Below, one piece after another: positions 1 through 8,194 of a stretch of DNA of 55,559 bases (positions within the stretch are counted from its first letter, which is position 1; each line of letters starts with the position of its first letter). The notes under the pieces were generated by a model, which saw only the letters and a list, made by a program, of their open reading frames with translations, made no database searches and was not told where the DNA came from. A program made the translations under genes and the position numbers. The stretch is taken from NCBI GenBank assembly GCA_020250125.1, contig JADCEL010000096.1, positions 1-55,559 on the forward strand. Direction: 5' to 3'. Origin of the DNA: Rhodobacter sp. GTDB lineage: Bacteria > Pseudomonadota > Alphaproteobacteria > Rhodobacterales > Rhodobacteraceae.

Positions 1-265
1 CACGCCGCCCCTTAGCCAGCCGGGGGCCACAGCCCCCGGCCAGCGCCCGACCCGCCACCGGCGGGCGCTTCGCCCCCGCCGGGTCGGGCGCTGGCCTTTC
101 GTGGTGCCTGGACCCACCGGTCTACAGGCGACCGTCCCGCGCGGGCGGGGGAAACGCGGGTCGCGTTTCCGGTTCCCGCCCACAGGGGCAATTCCTTTCC
201 CCGGACCGGGAAGATTTCCCGGCAGGCAGGCGGCCGGATTGCTGTTTCAGCAGCCTGCTACCGGA
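1..265. repeat. Long GC-rich structured repeat, left copy (truncated by window edge)
   Basis: This stretch closely matches the segment around 48040-48335 and, in part, 47640-47775 and 47815-48005. It contains nested inverted repeats. A 16-bp perfect outer stem (38-53 pairing with 81-96) encloses an inner GC hairpin. It is preceded by a hairpin with G5C arms and a CACA loop, and followed by an ACGCG...CGCGT-type palindrome near 153-169. The tail at 225-265 matches the tail of the right-hand copy, so the unit is roughly 280 bp. It overlaps the last codons of the LRR-TIR gene. It looks like a dispersed, possibly transcribed structured repeat (REP/BIME-like); its function is unknown. Confidence 0.75.
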
Positions 266-2591
266 AGAATTGCAGGAGTCGGTCAAAGATCGGTCGCAAC
301 CGCGCGGCAAGGGTTGCCGCCGCCTCAGGCACCGTCAGCAGGCTGACGACAACGCCACTTGTTGCAGCCCCGATAATCCCGCCCGTCGCATAGGCAAGAC
401 CGCGAACGGCTTTTCGCAAACCGGCATAGCGGCGCGTCTCATCCACGGTTCCTGCCGCCGCGCCGATCCGCGTAACCTCTTTCGCGATCAGGTCAATGCT
501 GGCCGGGTCAAGCGTCAGATTGGCTTCAGCCGAGTTGAGAACCTGCGAAACCTCCCCGGCGAGGTCCTGCACAGCGGCCACATCAGCCGCACGCACGACC
601 GGGTCCGGCTCTGGCGGCTTTGCCCCTGCTTCCCCCGCAGGCACCTGACGCGGCTGCAACAGCGGGCGCAACTCTGCCAGCCGCTGGATCAGCCGTTCAA
701 GCTGCCTGACCATCACCGCATTCCACGCCTGCCCGGCATCATGGTATGACATGCAATCGCACAGCGTGGCACGGGCATCGTCAATGCCATACCAGCTTAA
801 GGTTTCCGCGTGCAGAGCGGAATGCACGGTGGCCAGGGCATGCCCCAGATCGGCGGGAAACTGGTAATGGTCCCGGTCTGCCGCCTTGGCGCGCAACGGG
901 GCAAGAATCTGTTTCAGCCCTTCAACCCGCGCTGCCAGGTCTGGGGCGTTTACCACCTCGGGGCGGGCGTTCGGGGGCGTATCCACGGGCGCAAGCTTCC
1001 CGCCTTTTGGCAGCATGGCCACCGGGCTTGCGGCCAGCAGCCGTGCCGCCATCGCCGCTGCATCGGGCGGGTTCAGCCGGTCGCGCAGCGCCTGCAACAG
1101 CTTTGCCATCTGCGGGTGGGTTGCCGTACCGTCCCAGCCGCGCAGATCGACATATTGCGTTTCGCCGAATCCCCAGGGCAGCGGCGCATCATCCAGCCGC
1201 ACATGCAAAAGCCGCCCTGTGGCCTGGGCATGCGATGCCTCCTCGACAACCGCCTTTCGCGCCACGCTTTGCTGCGTCCAGAATGTGACAACCGCCTTCG
1301 CCGCGTCCAACTGCATGGCAATCGTTCTGCGCCATTCCGCCCCGGCGGGAATATCCTGATCCCACCACAGGGGAAGCCCCTGACCCGTCAGAAAGTCCCG
1401 AAGGGTGCCGATCTGCCGCCGATCCTGACTTGCATAGGAAAGAAAGAAGAAAGCGGGTGTCGATCCGGTCTCTGGCGGCGGATCGTCACGCGGGGTGGGT
1501 GCCCCCGGCGGCACCCAGCCCGCCTTCAGCAGCGCAAACAGCGCCTTCGCCCGCGCGGCGGCTTTCTTGATTTCGTCAATTTCGGCGATCCGCGGATCGG
1601 CTGTTGCCGGAATGCCCCGGAACGTCAGGCCCCCGTACTTGGGTTGGTCTGCCAACTTGCCCAAGTGTTGCAGCGGCCGCAAGTCCCGCACCTGCGTGGT
1701 GTCGATCCAGAGGGTCCGCAACCCCGTCAGCCCCCGCAGCGGGGCAAGGTCGCTGACCTGCGTGGCGTCGAGCGAGAGGGTCTTCAACCCCGTCAGCCCC
1801 CGCAGCGGGGCAAGGTCGCTGACCTGCGTGGAGGCGAGCCGGAGGTCCTGCAACCCCGTCAGCCCCCGCAGCGGGGCAAGGTCGCTGACCTGGGTGTTGT
1901 TGAGCCAGAGGTCCTGCAACCCCGTCAGCCCCTGCAGCGGGGCAAGGTCGCTGACCTGGGTGTTGTTGAGCCAGAGGTCCTGCAACCCCGTCAGCCCCTG
2001 CAGCGGGGCAAGATCGCTGACCTGCGTGGCGCTGAGCCAGAGGGTCTGCAACCGCGTCATCCCCTGCAACGGGGCAAGATCGCTGACCTGCGTGGTGTTG
2101 AGCCAGAGGGTCTGCAACCCCGCCAACTCCCGCAGCGGGGCAAGGTCGCTGACCTGAGTGTTGTCGAGCCGAAGGGTCTGCAACCCCGTCAGCCCCTGCA
2201 GCGGGGCAAGGTCGCTGACCTGCGTGTTGTCGAGCCGAAGGGTCTGCAACCCCGTCAGCCCCTGCAGCGGGGCAAGGTCGCTGACCTGCGTGGAGTCGAG
2301 CCGGAGGTCCTGCAACCCCGTCAGCCCCTGCAGCGGGGCAAGGTCGCTGACCGGCGTGGAGTCGAGCCAGAGTGCCTGCAACCCCGTCAGCCCCCGCAGC
2401 GGGGCAAGGTCGCTGACCTGCGTCTTGTCAAGGATCAAGCTGCGCAGCTTGTCCAGCGCACCGATGCCCGGCGGCAGGGCCGCCAGCGCCCTGAACGCCT
2501 CGCCGCTGAAATCGAGCCTCTTCGCCCCCGTCCGCTTCGCCTGCCCAATCGCCGCCCCGGCGGCCTTCCAGGCGTCTTGCGCAGCACTCAT
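258..2591 (-). CDS. Leucine-rich-repeat / TIR-domain protein
   Basis: A protein of about 777 residues, numbered here from the ATG at 2591. That start is preferred over the in-frame GTG at 2615 because AGAGGGA lies upstream. Residues ~46-309 are twelve near-identical 22-residue leucine-rich repeats (pattern LTGLQxLxLxxTQVSDLAPLxG). A short linker follows. A TIR domain spans ~380-509: it begins FFFLSYASQDRR, has a BB-loop-like WWDQDIPAGAEW, and has the candidate catalytic glutamate in AVVEEASHA (~450). The C-terminal ~250 residues are helical and end in a small-residue-rich hydrophobic stretch (GGIIGAATSGVVVSLL) that may insert in a membrane. Bacterial TIR domains are commonly NAD-consuming enzymes or signal producers in defence. 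The LRR part is probably the sensor or partner-binding part. A defence role is inference. No partner gene is adjacent. Confidence 0.85.
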   Translation of the reverse strand: MSAAQDAWKAAGAAIGQAKRTGAKRLDFSGEAFRALAALPPGIGALDKLRSLILDKTQVSDLAPLRGLTGLQALWLDSTPVSDLAPLQGLTGLQDLRLDSTQVSDLAPLQGLTGLQTLRLDNTQVSDLAPLQGLTGLQTLRLDNTQVSDLAPLRELAGLQTLWLNTTQVSDLAPLQGMTRLQTLWLSATQVSDLAPLQGLTGLQDLWLNNTQVSDLAPLQGLTGLQDLWLNNTQVSDLAPLRGLTGLQDLRLASTQVSDLAPLRGLTGLKTLSLDATQVSDLAPLRGLTGLRTLWIDTTQVRDLRPLQHLGKLADQPKYGGLTFRGIPATADPRIAEIDEIKKAAARAKALFALLKAGWVPPGAPTPRDDPPPETGSTPAFFFLSYASQDRRQIGTLRDFLTGQGLPLWWDQDIPAGAEWRRTIAMQLDAAKAVVTFWTQQSVARKAVVEEASHAQATGRLLHVRLDDAPLPWGFGETQYVDLRGWDGTATHPQMAKLLQALRDRLNPPDAAAMAARLLAASPVAMLPKGGKLAPVDTPPNARPEVVNAPDLAARVEGLKQILAPLRAKAADRDHYQFPADLGHALATVHSALHAETLSWYGIDDARATLCDCMSYHDAGQAWNAVMVRQLERLIQRLAELRPLLQPRQVPAGEAGAKPPEPDPVVRAADVAAVQDLAGEVSQVLNSAEANLTLDPASIDLIAKEVTRIGAAAGTVDETRRYAGLRKAVRGLAYATGGIIGAATSGVVVSLLTVPEAAATLAARLRPIFDRLLQFFR
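1665..2456 (-). repeat. 66-bp tandem repeat array encoding the twelve LRR units
   Basis: Twelve consecutive 66-bp units with high nucleotide identity code for the 22-residue LRRs. The shared core is recognisable in every unit (for example GCGGGGCAAGGTCGCTGACC on the plus strand). Protein-level variation is confined to the variable LRR positions (DLWLNN, TLRLDN, DLRLAS). Such identity suggests recent expansion by recombination and makes repeat number a likely strain-variable trait. Confidence 0.9.
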
Positions 2592-2751
2592 CCCCGCCCC
2601 CCGATCCCTCTGCACCCATGGGCCAGGCCGGCCGTCCCCGCAAGGCGGCCCTCAGCCCGGGACCATGACCAATCCCTGATCGCCCCCGCATAGCCCTTGA
2701 TCCGCAACGCCCGTCACGGCTGCCCGCCGTGGGGTGCCCCGGCGGCCCCCG

Positions 2752-3060
2752 TCAGAATCGCTCCGCCCGCAGCACCTTGCAGTCGCTGACGGAAACCACC
2801 CCGATGTGGCGTTCCACCACCTCGAAGGCGGCTGTCAGAAGAGCGTCCAGCCGGTCGGGGCGGATCAGGCAGACCACGGCGACCATGCCCTGGCGGCCCA
2901 CCTGACCTTCCCTTGTCCAGCGGCCTGACCGGCCCGATCCGCCCAGCACCGGCAGCACGGTGAACCCCGTGACCCCGGCGCGTTCCAGCGCCGCCGTCAG
3001 CCGGGTTTCCATCGGCGCCTCGATGATGATCTCGACCCGTTTCGCCTGATGTGTCTGCAT
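2752..3060 (-). CDS. sbtB: PII-like regulatory protein (SbtB-type)
   Basis: 102 residues with the ferredoxin-like PII pattern: a first strand VEIIIEAP, a T-loop region (~35-58, rich in G, R and S, with GRSGRWTREG), then a second half ending in VERHIGVVSVSDCKV. It begins one base after the sbtA stop codon, so the two are almost certainly co-transcribed and translationally coupled. SbtB proteins bind adenine nucleotides and gate the partner SbtA bicarbonate permease at the membrane. The family call rests on the fold pattern and this strict gene pairing. It is distinct from GlnB/GlnK, whose uridylylated tyrosine T-loop is not evident here. Confidence 0.8.
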   Translation of the reverse strand: MQTHQAKRVEIIIEAPMETRLTAALERAGVTGFTVLPVLGGSGRSGRWTREGQVGRQGMVAVVCLIRPDRLDALLTAAFEVVERHIGVVSVSDCKVLRAERF

Positions 3061-3061
3061 C

Positions 3062-4039
3062 TCAGCCCCCCGCGACCGCGCTTGCCAGTGCCACGTACAA
3101 AGGGATGCCGACCGTCAGGTTGAACGGAAAGGTCACCCCCAGCGACAGCGTCAGATAGATGCTGGGGTTCGCCTCGGGCAGGGCCACGCGCATGGCCGCC
3201 GGCACGGCGATATAGCTGGCCGAAGCCGCCAGCGTCATCAAAAGCGCCAGTCCCCCCGCCGACAGGCCCAGTCCCGCCCCCATCAGCAGCCCCGCCGCCG
3301 CCCCGATCAGCGGCATCAGCACGCCGAACAGGATCGCACCCGCGCCCAGCACCCTGCCCGAGGTGCGCAGGCCGCGCCCCGCGACCAGCCCCATGTCCAG
3401 CAAAAACAGGCACAGCACCCCCTGAAAGGGCGAAACGATGAAGCTTTCGATCCGCGCCAGCCCCTCGGACCCGGTCAGAAGGCCGATCACAAAGGACCCG
3501 ACCAGCAGCACGATGGAGCCGTTCAGAAGAATCTCGCGCCACAGGTCGCTGTCGACATCGGCCCCCTCGCCCGCCTTGGCCACGATCCACAGCGCCGAGA
3601 TGATGGCCGGTGCCTCCATCGCCGCCGCAACCGCCACCATATAGCCTTCGGACGATATCCCGCGCCCCTCCAGCACCGAGGTGGCGGTGACAAAGGTGAC
3701 AATGCTGATCGATCCGTAATGCGCCGCCACCGCCGCCGCATCGGCCACGCTGAACTGCGTCAGGACGCGCAGCAGGCCAAAGGCGACAAAGGGCAGCGCG
3801 ATGGACAGCAGCACCCCGGCGGCCAGCGCCGAGACCAGGCCAAAGCCGATGCCGTGGTCGCCCACGGCAGCCCCCCCCTTGAAGCCGATGGCAAAGAGCA
3901 GGTAGATCGACAGGGCCTTTGCGGCCGCCTCGGGAACCGACAGGTCGGATCGCGCCAGGGCGGCCAGCAGCCCCAGGGCAAAACACAGGATCATCGGCGA
4001 CAACAGGTTGTTGCCCGCCAGTGCAAGAATATCCGTCAC
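3062..4039 (-). CDS. sbtA: Sodium-dependent bicarbonate permease, SbtA family
   Basis: 325 residues, strongly hydrophobic along the whole length, about ten membrane segments, beginning MTDILALAGNNLLSPMILCF. The stretch LLFAIGFKGGAAVGDHGIGF is characteristic of SbtA-type permeases, and the two halves look like an inverted repeat. SbtA imports bicarbonate with sodium across the inner membrane. The gene sits between a beta-carbonic anhydrase gene upstream (50-bp gap) and the PII-like partner downstream. This suggests an inorganic-carbon uptake and interconversion unit, for autotrophy or for anaplerotic carboxylation. Substrate specificity is inferred from the family. Confidence 0.85.
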   Translation of the reverse strand: MTDILALAGNNLLSPMILCFALGLLAALARSDLSVPEAAAKALSIYLLFAIGFKGGAAVGDHGIGFGLVSALAAGVLLSIALPFVAFGLLRVLTQFSVADAAAVAAHYGSISIVTFVTATSVLEGRGISSEGYMVAVAAAMEAPAIISALWIVAKAGEGADVDSDLWREILLNGSIVLLVGSFVIGLLTGSEGLARIESFIVSPFQGVLCLFLLDMGLVAGRGLRTSGRVLGAGAILFGVLMPLIGAAAGLLMGAGLGLSAGGLALLMTLAASASYIAVPAAMRVALPEANPSIYLTLSLGVTFPFNLTVGIPLYVALASAVAGG

Positions 4040-4090
4040 CTGTCCCCCCGCCTTTTTGCCAGCATATCAGCCTGCGCGGGCCGGAAAAGA

Positions 4091-4741
4091 TCAGACCGCA
4101 ACAAATCCGTCCAGTGCGGGATCGTATTGCTCCAGCCCGCCCGCGCCGGTATCGGTCCACAGCCCGTGCAGGGACAGCCGTTCATCCGCCAGCGCCTCGC
4201 GCACGAAGGGAAAGGTCATCAGGTTTTCCAGGCTGATGACCACGGCCTGCTTTTCCATCGCCCGCACCCGCGCCGGATCGCCGGCCAGCGGTGCCGTGCG
4301 CGCGAACCCCGGCCGCAGGATGTCCATCCAGCGCCCGACGAAGCTGGACCGCGCCTCCAGCTCGGGCGCGTGGCCAAGGCACATGTCGTGGCATCCCTTG
4401 ACGCCGCCGCAGTTGGAATGGCCCAGCACAACGATATGGGCCACCCGCAGGGCGGTCACGGCATATTCGACCGCCGCCGACGTGCCGTGATACTGCCCGT
4501 CGGGGTTGAAGGGCGGGACCAGGCTGGCGATGTTGCGGTGGATGAAGAACTCGCCCTCGTCCGCGCCGAAGATCGAGGTGACATGCACGCGGCTGTCGCA
4601 GCACGAGATGATCATGGCGCGCGGCATCTGCCCGGCCTCGGCCAGACGGCGGTACCAGGCCTTGTTGTCCTGCCAGGTGGTGGCGCGCCAGCCGTGGAAG
4701 CGCTGGATCAGATAGGCGGGCAGCGGTCTGGCCTGATCCAT
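4091..4741 (-). CDS. Beta-class carbonic anhydrase
   Basis: 216 residues with the complete zinc site of beta-carbonic anhydrases. The first motif is CCDSRVH (Cys47, Asp49, Arg51) and the second is HSNCGG (His108, Cys111). The protein interconverts CO2 and bicarbonate in the cytoplasm. It is first in the minus-strand group carbonic anhydrase-sbtA-sbtB, so its likely task is equilibrating the imported bicarbonate. The ATG at 4741 is preceded by a GGACA-type ribosome site. Length and motif order are normal for the family. Confidence 0.93.
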   Translation of the reverse strand: MDQARPLPAYLIQRFHGWRATTWQDNKAWYRRLAEAGQMPRAMIISCCDSRVHVTSIFGADEGEFFIHRNIASLVPPFNPDGQYHGTSAAVEYAVTALRVAHIVVLGHSNCGGVKGCHDMCLGHAPELEARSSFVGRWMDILRPGFARTAPLAGDPARVRAMEKQAVVISLENLMTFPFVREALADERLSLHGLWTDTGAGGLEQYDPALDGFVAV

Positions 4742-4951
4742 GACGTGTCCTTTGCTGATGCCCGGCCCCCTTCAATAGGCAAAGGCTGCGCCAACAGGAA
4801 CCCCTTTGTTGCGCCCCCTGCCGGGCCGGCCGGCAATCTGCCCCGGCACAGATCAAGACAATTCGACGCAAAACCCGGCCGGACCACAACCCTTTGTTCA
4901 GCACCGCGTGGCAGGCTTGGGCAGGGTGTGATTTCAGGGTGATCTGGTGAC

Positions 4952-5335
4952 ATGTCAGGCAATGTGACGGCCTTGCGACCGAAGGAACGTGTGCGGCTGG
5001 ATGCAGAGCCGATCGCATCGATCTATCGCAATCTGGGCCCCGGCGGCGCGGAACAGGTGGTTTCGCGCGCCCTGGGCGAGTTGGCCCTGACCCTTGCCGG
5101 TCTGGTGGAACAGGTGCGGCGGCGCGAGCTTGGCGATCTGGGCCGGGGGCTGCGGCGGTTGCAGCGGATGGCCGATCATCTGGGCATGATCAGCCTGGGT
5201 CTGATCGCCGCCGAGGCGCGCATCTGCATGGACCGGTCCGATGCCACGGCCTTTGCCGCCGTCTGGGCCCGGCTGATCCGGGTGGCGGAAGCATCGCTGG
5301 CCTGGGACAGGGAATTGCTGGACCAGTCGCTGTAG
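4952..5335 (+). CDS. Conserved-looking small helical protein, function unknown
   Basis: 127 residues, predicted almost entirely helical, with no signal peptide or membrane segment. The central part (LQRMADHLGMISLGLIAAEARICMD) faintly recalls a histidine phosphotransfer four-helix bundle, where an H-x-L-x-G-x-x-x-x-L pattern would carry the phosphohistidine. This is too weak for an assignment. It is transcribed divergently from the carbonic anhydrase gene, with a 210-bp shared upstream region, and stands alone. Codon use matches neighbouring core genes, so I take it as real. Confidence 0.65.
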   Translation: MSGNVTALRPKERVRLDAEPIASIYRNLGPGGAEQVVSRALGELALTLAGLVEQVRRRELGDLGRGLRRLQRMADHLGMISLGLIAAEARICMDRSDATAFAAVWARLIRVAEASLAWDRELLDQSL

Positions 5336-5524
5336 GCGGCCGGGGGGCTTGCGGCGAAGTCCGGAGTGCCTGGTGGAGTGACCGCAACAAAAGAAGCCAA
5401 AAGCGGAGTCCCCCGATTTGTTGTCTGCGCGATCAAGGGGGATGCGCAAAGGAATTCCGGTCAGCGTGACGCCGGCGGATCGCGCCTGACCTGGGGTGAT
5501 CATATCGGCGGTGCAAGCTGCCGA

Positions 5525-5890
5525 ACGGTCAGGCTTTTGTCGGCAGGCTGCGGGATGTGGCCGGTCTTCCTGTGGCACCTGCCGCCCATGCGGTGATCCT
5601 GCCGGTCGATGAAAAGGCGCAGATACAGGCCCTTGACCGCACCCAGCCGTTCGTCGGCTTACGCGGCCCCCCTCGGGCCACGATCCTCCTCACCCCCTGA
5701 AGACGGGACGCGGCCCGGCCATGGCCCACAGCCACAAGCGCCACGGCACCACGACGCTTTTTGCCGCGCTCAATCTTCTGACCGGCAAGGTCAGCGCCCG
5801 CAACATGGCCTGCCCCCGCCTACAGGAGTTCCTCCACGTCCTGATCCGGATCGCGCGCGACACCCCTGCCGGGAAAGCCATTCGACGGGG
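5525..5890 (+). pseudogene. IS630-family transposase fragment
   Basis: Two frames together give a recognisable piece of an IS630/Tc1-mariner-like transposase. First comes VDEKAQIQALDRTQP (around 5606-5650), containing the DE of the catalytic triad. Then, in another frame, HKRHGTTTLFAALNLLTGKV followed by the HLxxRxQEFL-like region to ~5890. A frameshift and short deletion lie between about 5655 and 5720, and both ends are missing. It is inactive. Confidence 0.75.
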
Positions 5891-5893
5891 TCC

Positions 5894-6080
5894 CGGACAA
5901 CTGCCGCAGCCACAGGCGCGCCAATGTCCGGGCCTGGCCTGCCCGCCACCCGTGCCGGACCTTCCATTTCATCCCGGCATCAAGGTCCCGGCCAGGGCAG
6001 CGCGGGGCAATGATCGCCCATTGCGTGTCGGTCAGGATCACGCCGATCAAGGCTGCCGCGCCCTTGGCAACCTTGTATCC
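5894..6080 (-). pseudogene. IS5-family transposase N-terminal fragment
   Basis: On the minus strand, 6036-6001 translates to LTDTQWAIIAP, the hallmark beginning of IS5-family transposases (normally about residue 5 onward). The reading then continues with sequence that does not match the expected downstream TGAPWRDLP pattern, so only the amino-terminal piece survives. It butts against the IS630 debris near 5890. Inactive. Confidence 0.6.
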
Positions 6081-6192
6081 CTCAGCAGCCAATTCGGCAG
6101 TCCCCGACCATCGGCAGACCCCGGTTCGCCGACGCGATCCGGCAGGATCAGACGCCGGTTGCGCATCTTGCTGCAAGCGCCCCCGGCCCCTT

Positions 6193-7272
6193 TCAGGCGT
6201 TCGCCCGGTTCCAGCGGACCGATGACCACAGCGAGACCCCGATCAGCGCGGCACCGCCCAGCCCGGTCAGCACCTCGGGGATGTGGATGATGGCCTGGGC
6301 ATACATGATGACCGACAGGATCAGGATCGCATAAAACGCCCCGTGTTCCAGATAGCGGTACTGCGCCAGCGTGCCCTTTTCGACCAGCATGATCGTCATC
6401 GACCGCACATACATCGCCCCGATGCCCAGGCCGATGGCGATGATGAACAGGTTCTGCGACAGGGCAAAGGCCCCGATCACCCCGTCGAAGCTGAAGCTGG
6501 CATCCAGCACCTCCAGATACAGGAACGCGCCCAGCCCGCCCTTGGCCGCCGCCTCCAGCGCCTTCTGCGAGGCATCCAGAAGCCCGCCCAGCACCTCGAC
6601 CAGCAGAAAGGTCAGCAGCCCGTAGATCGCCGCGCGGAAAAAGACCTCGGCCTTGTCCGGGTCCAGCAGGCGCGAAAACACCAGGATCAGCGCCAGCACG
6701 AAGGCCACTTCGATGCCCCGGATCGTGGCAAACCGCGCCATGCGGATTTCCAGCCACCTGACCCAATGCACATCCTTTTCCTGGTCGAAGAAGTAGCTCA
6801 GCCCCACCATCATCAGGAAGGTGCCGCCAAAGGCCGCGATGGGCAGGTGGGCATCATGCATGATCGCTGCATAATCCTCGGGCCGGGCCGCGGCCAGGAT
6901 CATGGCGTCAATGGGGCCGATTTTGGCCGCAATCACCACGATCAGCAACGGAAAGATGATCCGCATCCCGAAGACCGCGATCAGGATGCCCCAGGTCAGG
7001 AACCGGTGCTGCCATTCCGGGGTCATGTCCTTCAGCTTGTTCGCGTTAACGATGGCATTGTCGAAAGACAGCGAAATCTCCAGCACCGCCAGCACCGCCA
7101 CGATGAAGAACACCGTTGCCGTGCCCGACAGGGTGCCGGTCGTCTGCCAGCCAAGGACAAGGCCAAGAAGCAGACCAAGGCCCGTCACGATGAAGGCCCA
7201 TCTGAAATAGCCAAGGGTGGGTCTGTCCACTGTGCCTTGCATCACAGCCACCCGGCGGCTGTGGAACGGCAT
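6193..7272 (-). CDS. DUF475 / TerC-like integral membrane protein
   Basis: 359 residues with about nine membrane helices. The TerC-superfamily signatures are present: an acidic-motif helix ISLSFDNAIVNANKL in the first third, and its counterpart FSFDGVIGAFAL in the last third. Relatives are implicated in metal (for example manganese) efflux or tellurite resistance, but DUF475 members are mostly uncharacterised. Transport or metal handling is therefore inference. Two starts are possible: ATG at 7272 (AAGGCG upstream) or ATG at 7242, ten codons in, which gives the more typical short N-terminus. The gene appears monocistronic. Confidence 0.85.
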   Translation of the reverse strand: MPFHSRRVAVMQGTVDRPTLGYFRWAFIVTGLGLLLGLVLGWQTTGTLSGTATVFFIVAVLAVLEISLSFDNAIVNANKLKDMTPEWQHRFLTWGILIAVFGMRIIFPLLIVVIAAKIGPIDAMILAAARPEDYAAIMHDAHLPIAAFGGTFLMMVGLSYFFDQEKDVHWVRWLEIRMARFATIRGIEVAFVLALILVFSRLLDPDKAEVFFRAAIYGLLTFLLVEVLGGLLDASQKALEAAAKGGLGAFLYLEVLDASFSFDGVIGAFALSQNLFIIAIGLGIGAMYVRSMTIMLVEKGTLAQYRYLEHGAFYAILILSVIMYAQAIIHIPEVLTGLGGAALIGVSLWSSVRWNRANA

Positions 7273-7442
7273 GACGCCTTGGTCGGGATCGGGCTGGCAG
7301 ATCGGGTCATGGGCTGTGCATCTGACGGCAGGCTTCGTTCAGTGCCGACATCGTGAAAGCGCCGCGATACTTTCACCAGAGGGGCCCGGTCACCAGGATT
7401 CGCCCGCAGCGCAGGCACCGGCAGCTAAGCCGGATCATCCTG

Positions 7443-8156
7443 TCAGGGCAAGCGCTTTGCGCCCTGCACCCAGGCCGGCACGATCTGCTGGGCAATCCCC
7501 GCCGTGCAGAGATAGACCGAAGTGATCACCAGCCCCCAATGCGCCCAGCTTTGCGGATCGAAATCCACCCAGGCGGCCCATCCGGCAAAAAAGGTCCAGG
7601 CCAGGGCCATCGGCAGCGACAGCAGGCGCCAGCGGTCGGTGCGGACGGGGTGGATGAATTTCAGGTTGGTGAACATCGCAACGGTGAGCGCAATGACGAT
7701 CAGCAGGATCGTCCATTCGCCGGGTTTCAGCGCGAACATCACCAGCACGACCATGTTCCAGCAGGCCGGAAAGCCGGCAAAGCAGTAATCCCTGGTCTTC
7801 ATCCGCGTATCGGCGAAATAGACCACGCTGCCATAGACAATGGCAATGATCGCCAGCCAGCCTGTCCAGCCGGTCAGCAGGCCCGATTTGAACAGTGCGA
7901 AGGCCGGGATGAACACATAGGTCAGATAGTCGACAATCAGGTCCATCAGCACGCCGTCATAGGTCGGCCAGTTGGATTTCACGTCATAGCGGCGGGCCAG
8001 GGGGCCGTCGATGCCGTCCACCACCAGCGCCACGACCAGCCACAGGAACATCAGGCTCCACTTGCCATCCACCGCCGCCAGCATCGCCAGCATCGACAGC
8101 ACCGCGCCCGTGGCGGTGAGAAGGTGAACCGAAAGGGCGTTAAGCCTGCGTGTCAT
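7443..8156 (-). CDS. pcs: Phosphatidylcholine synthase
   Basis: 237 residues with about eight membrane helices. It carries the CDP-alcohol phosphotransferase signature in the form DGxxAR...G...D...D (DGPLARRYDVK...YDGVLMDLIVDY), with the longer Pcs-specific spacing between AR and G. Pcs condenses choline directly with CDP-diacylglycerol at the inner membrane to make phosphatidylcholine, a lipid typical of alphaproteobacteria. Length agrees with known Pcs proteins (about 240 residues). It is preceded on the same strand by xerC (39-bp gap to its stop). Confidence 0.92.
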   Translation of the reverse strand: MTRRLNALSVHLLTATGAVLSMLAMLAAVDGKWSLMFLWLVVALVVDGIDGPLARRYDVKSNWPTYDGVLMDLIVDYLTYVFIPAFALFKSGLLTGWTGWLAIIAIVYGSVVYFADTRMKTRDYCFAGFPACWNMVVLVMFALKPGEWTILLIVIALTVAMFTNLKFIHPVRTDRWRLLSLPMALAWTFFAGWAAWVDFDPQSWAHWGLVITSVYLCTAGIAQQIVPAWVQGAKRLP

Positions 8157-8194
8157 GTGTCCGTCATACTGAATTGTGCCTCCACCGCAATGGG

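Larger units (their letters stand above)
5336..6192. other. Gene-poor region with transposase debris
   Basis: No intact gene is visible between the small helical protein and the DUF475 gene. The stretch holds fragments of at least two unrelated transposases (annotated separately), on opposite strands and abutting near 5890. This marks an old insertion hot spot. The remaining sequence (about 5340-5510 and 6080-6190) shows nothing I can recognise. Confidence 0.7.

Noticed and set aside
1665-2456. Regular direct repeats that could suggest a CRISPR array
   Set aside because: The 66-bp period is continuous, in frame and translates to LRRs; there are no unique spacers and no cas genes.
810-2693. 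A long plus-strand open frame (627 codons) opposite the LRR-TIR gene
   Set aside because: It is the antisense of the repeat array; its repetitive QPRQPPQRGKVADLR-like translation simply mirrors the 66-bp units and has no plausible fold.
8151-8171. Pho-box-like TGTCAT...CGTCAT direct repeat at the pcs start codon
   Set aside because: Only partial match to the consensus, overlaps the pcs start codon and reads in an unsuitable position; no independent support.
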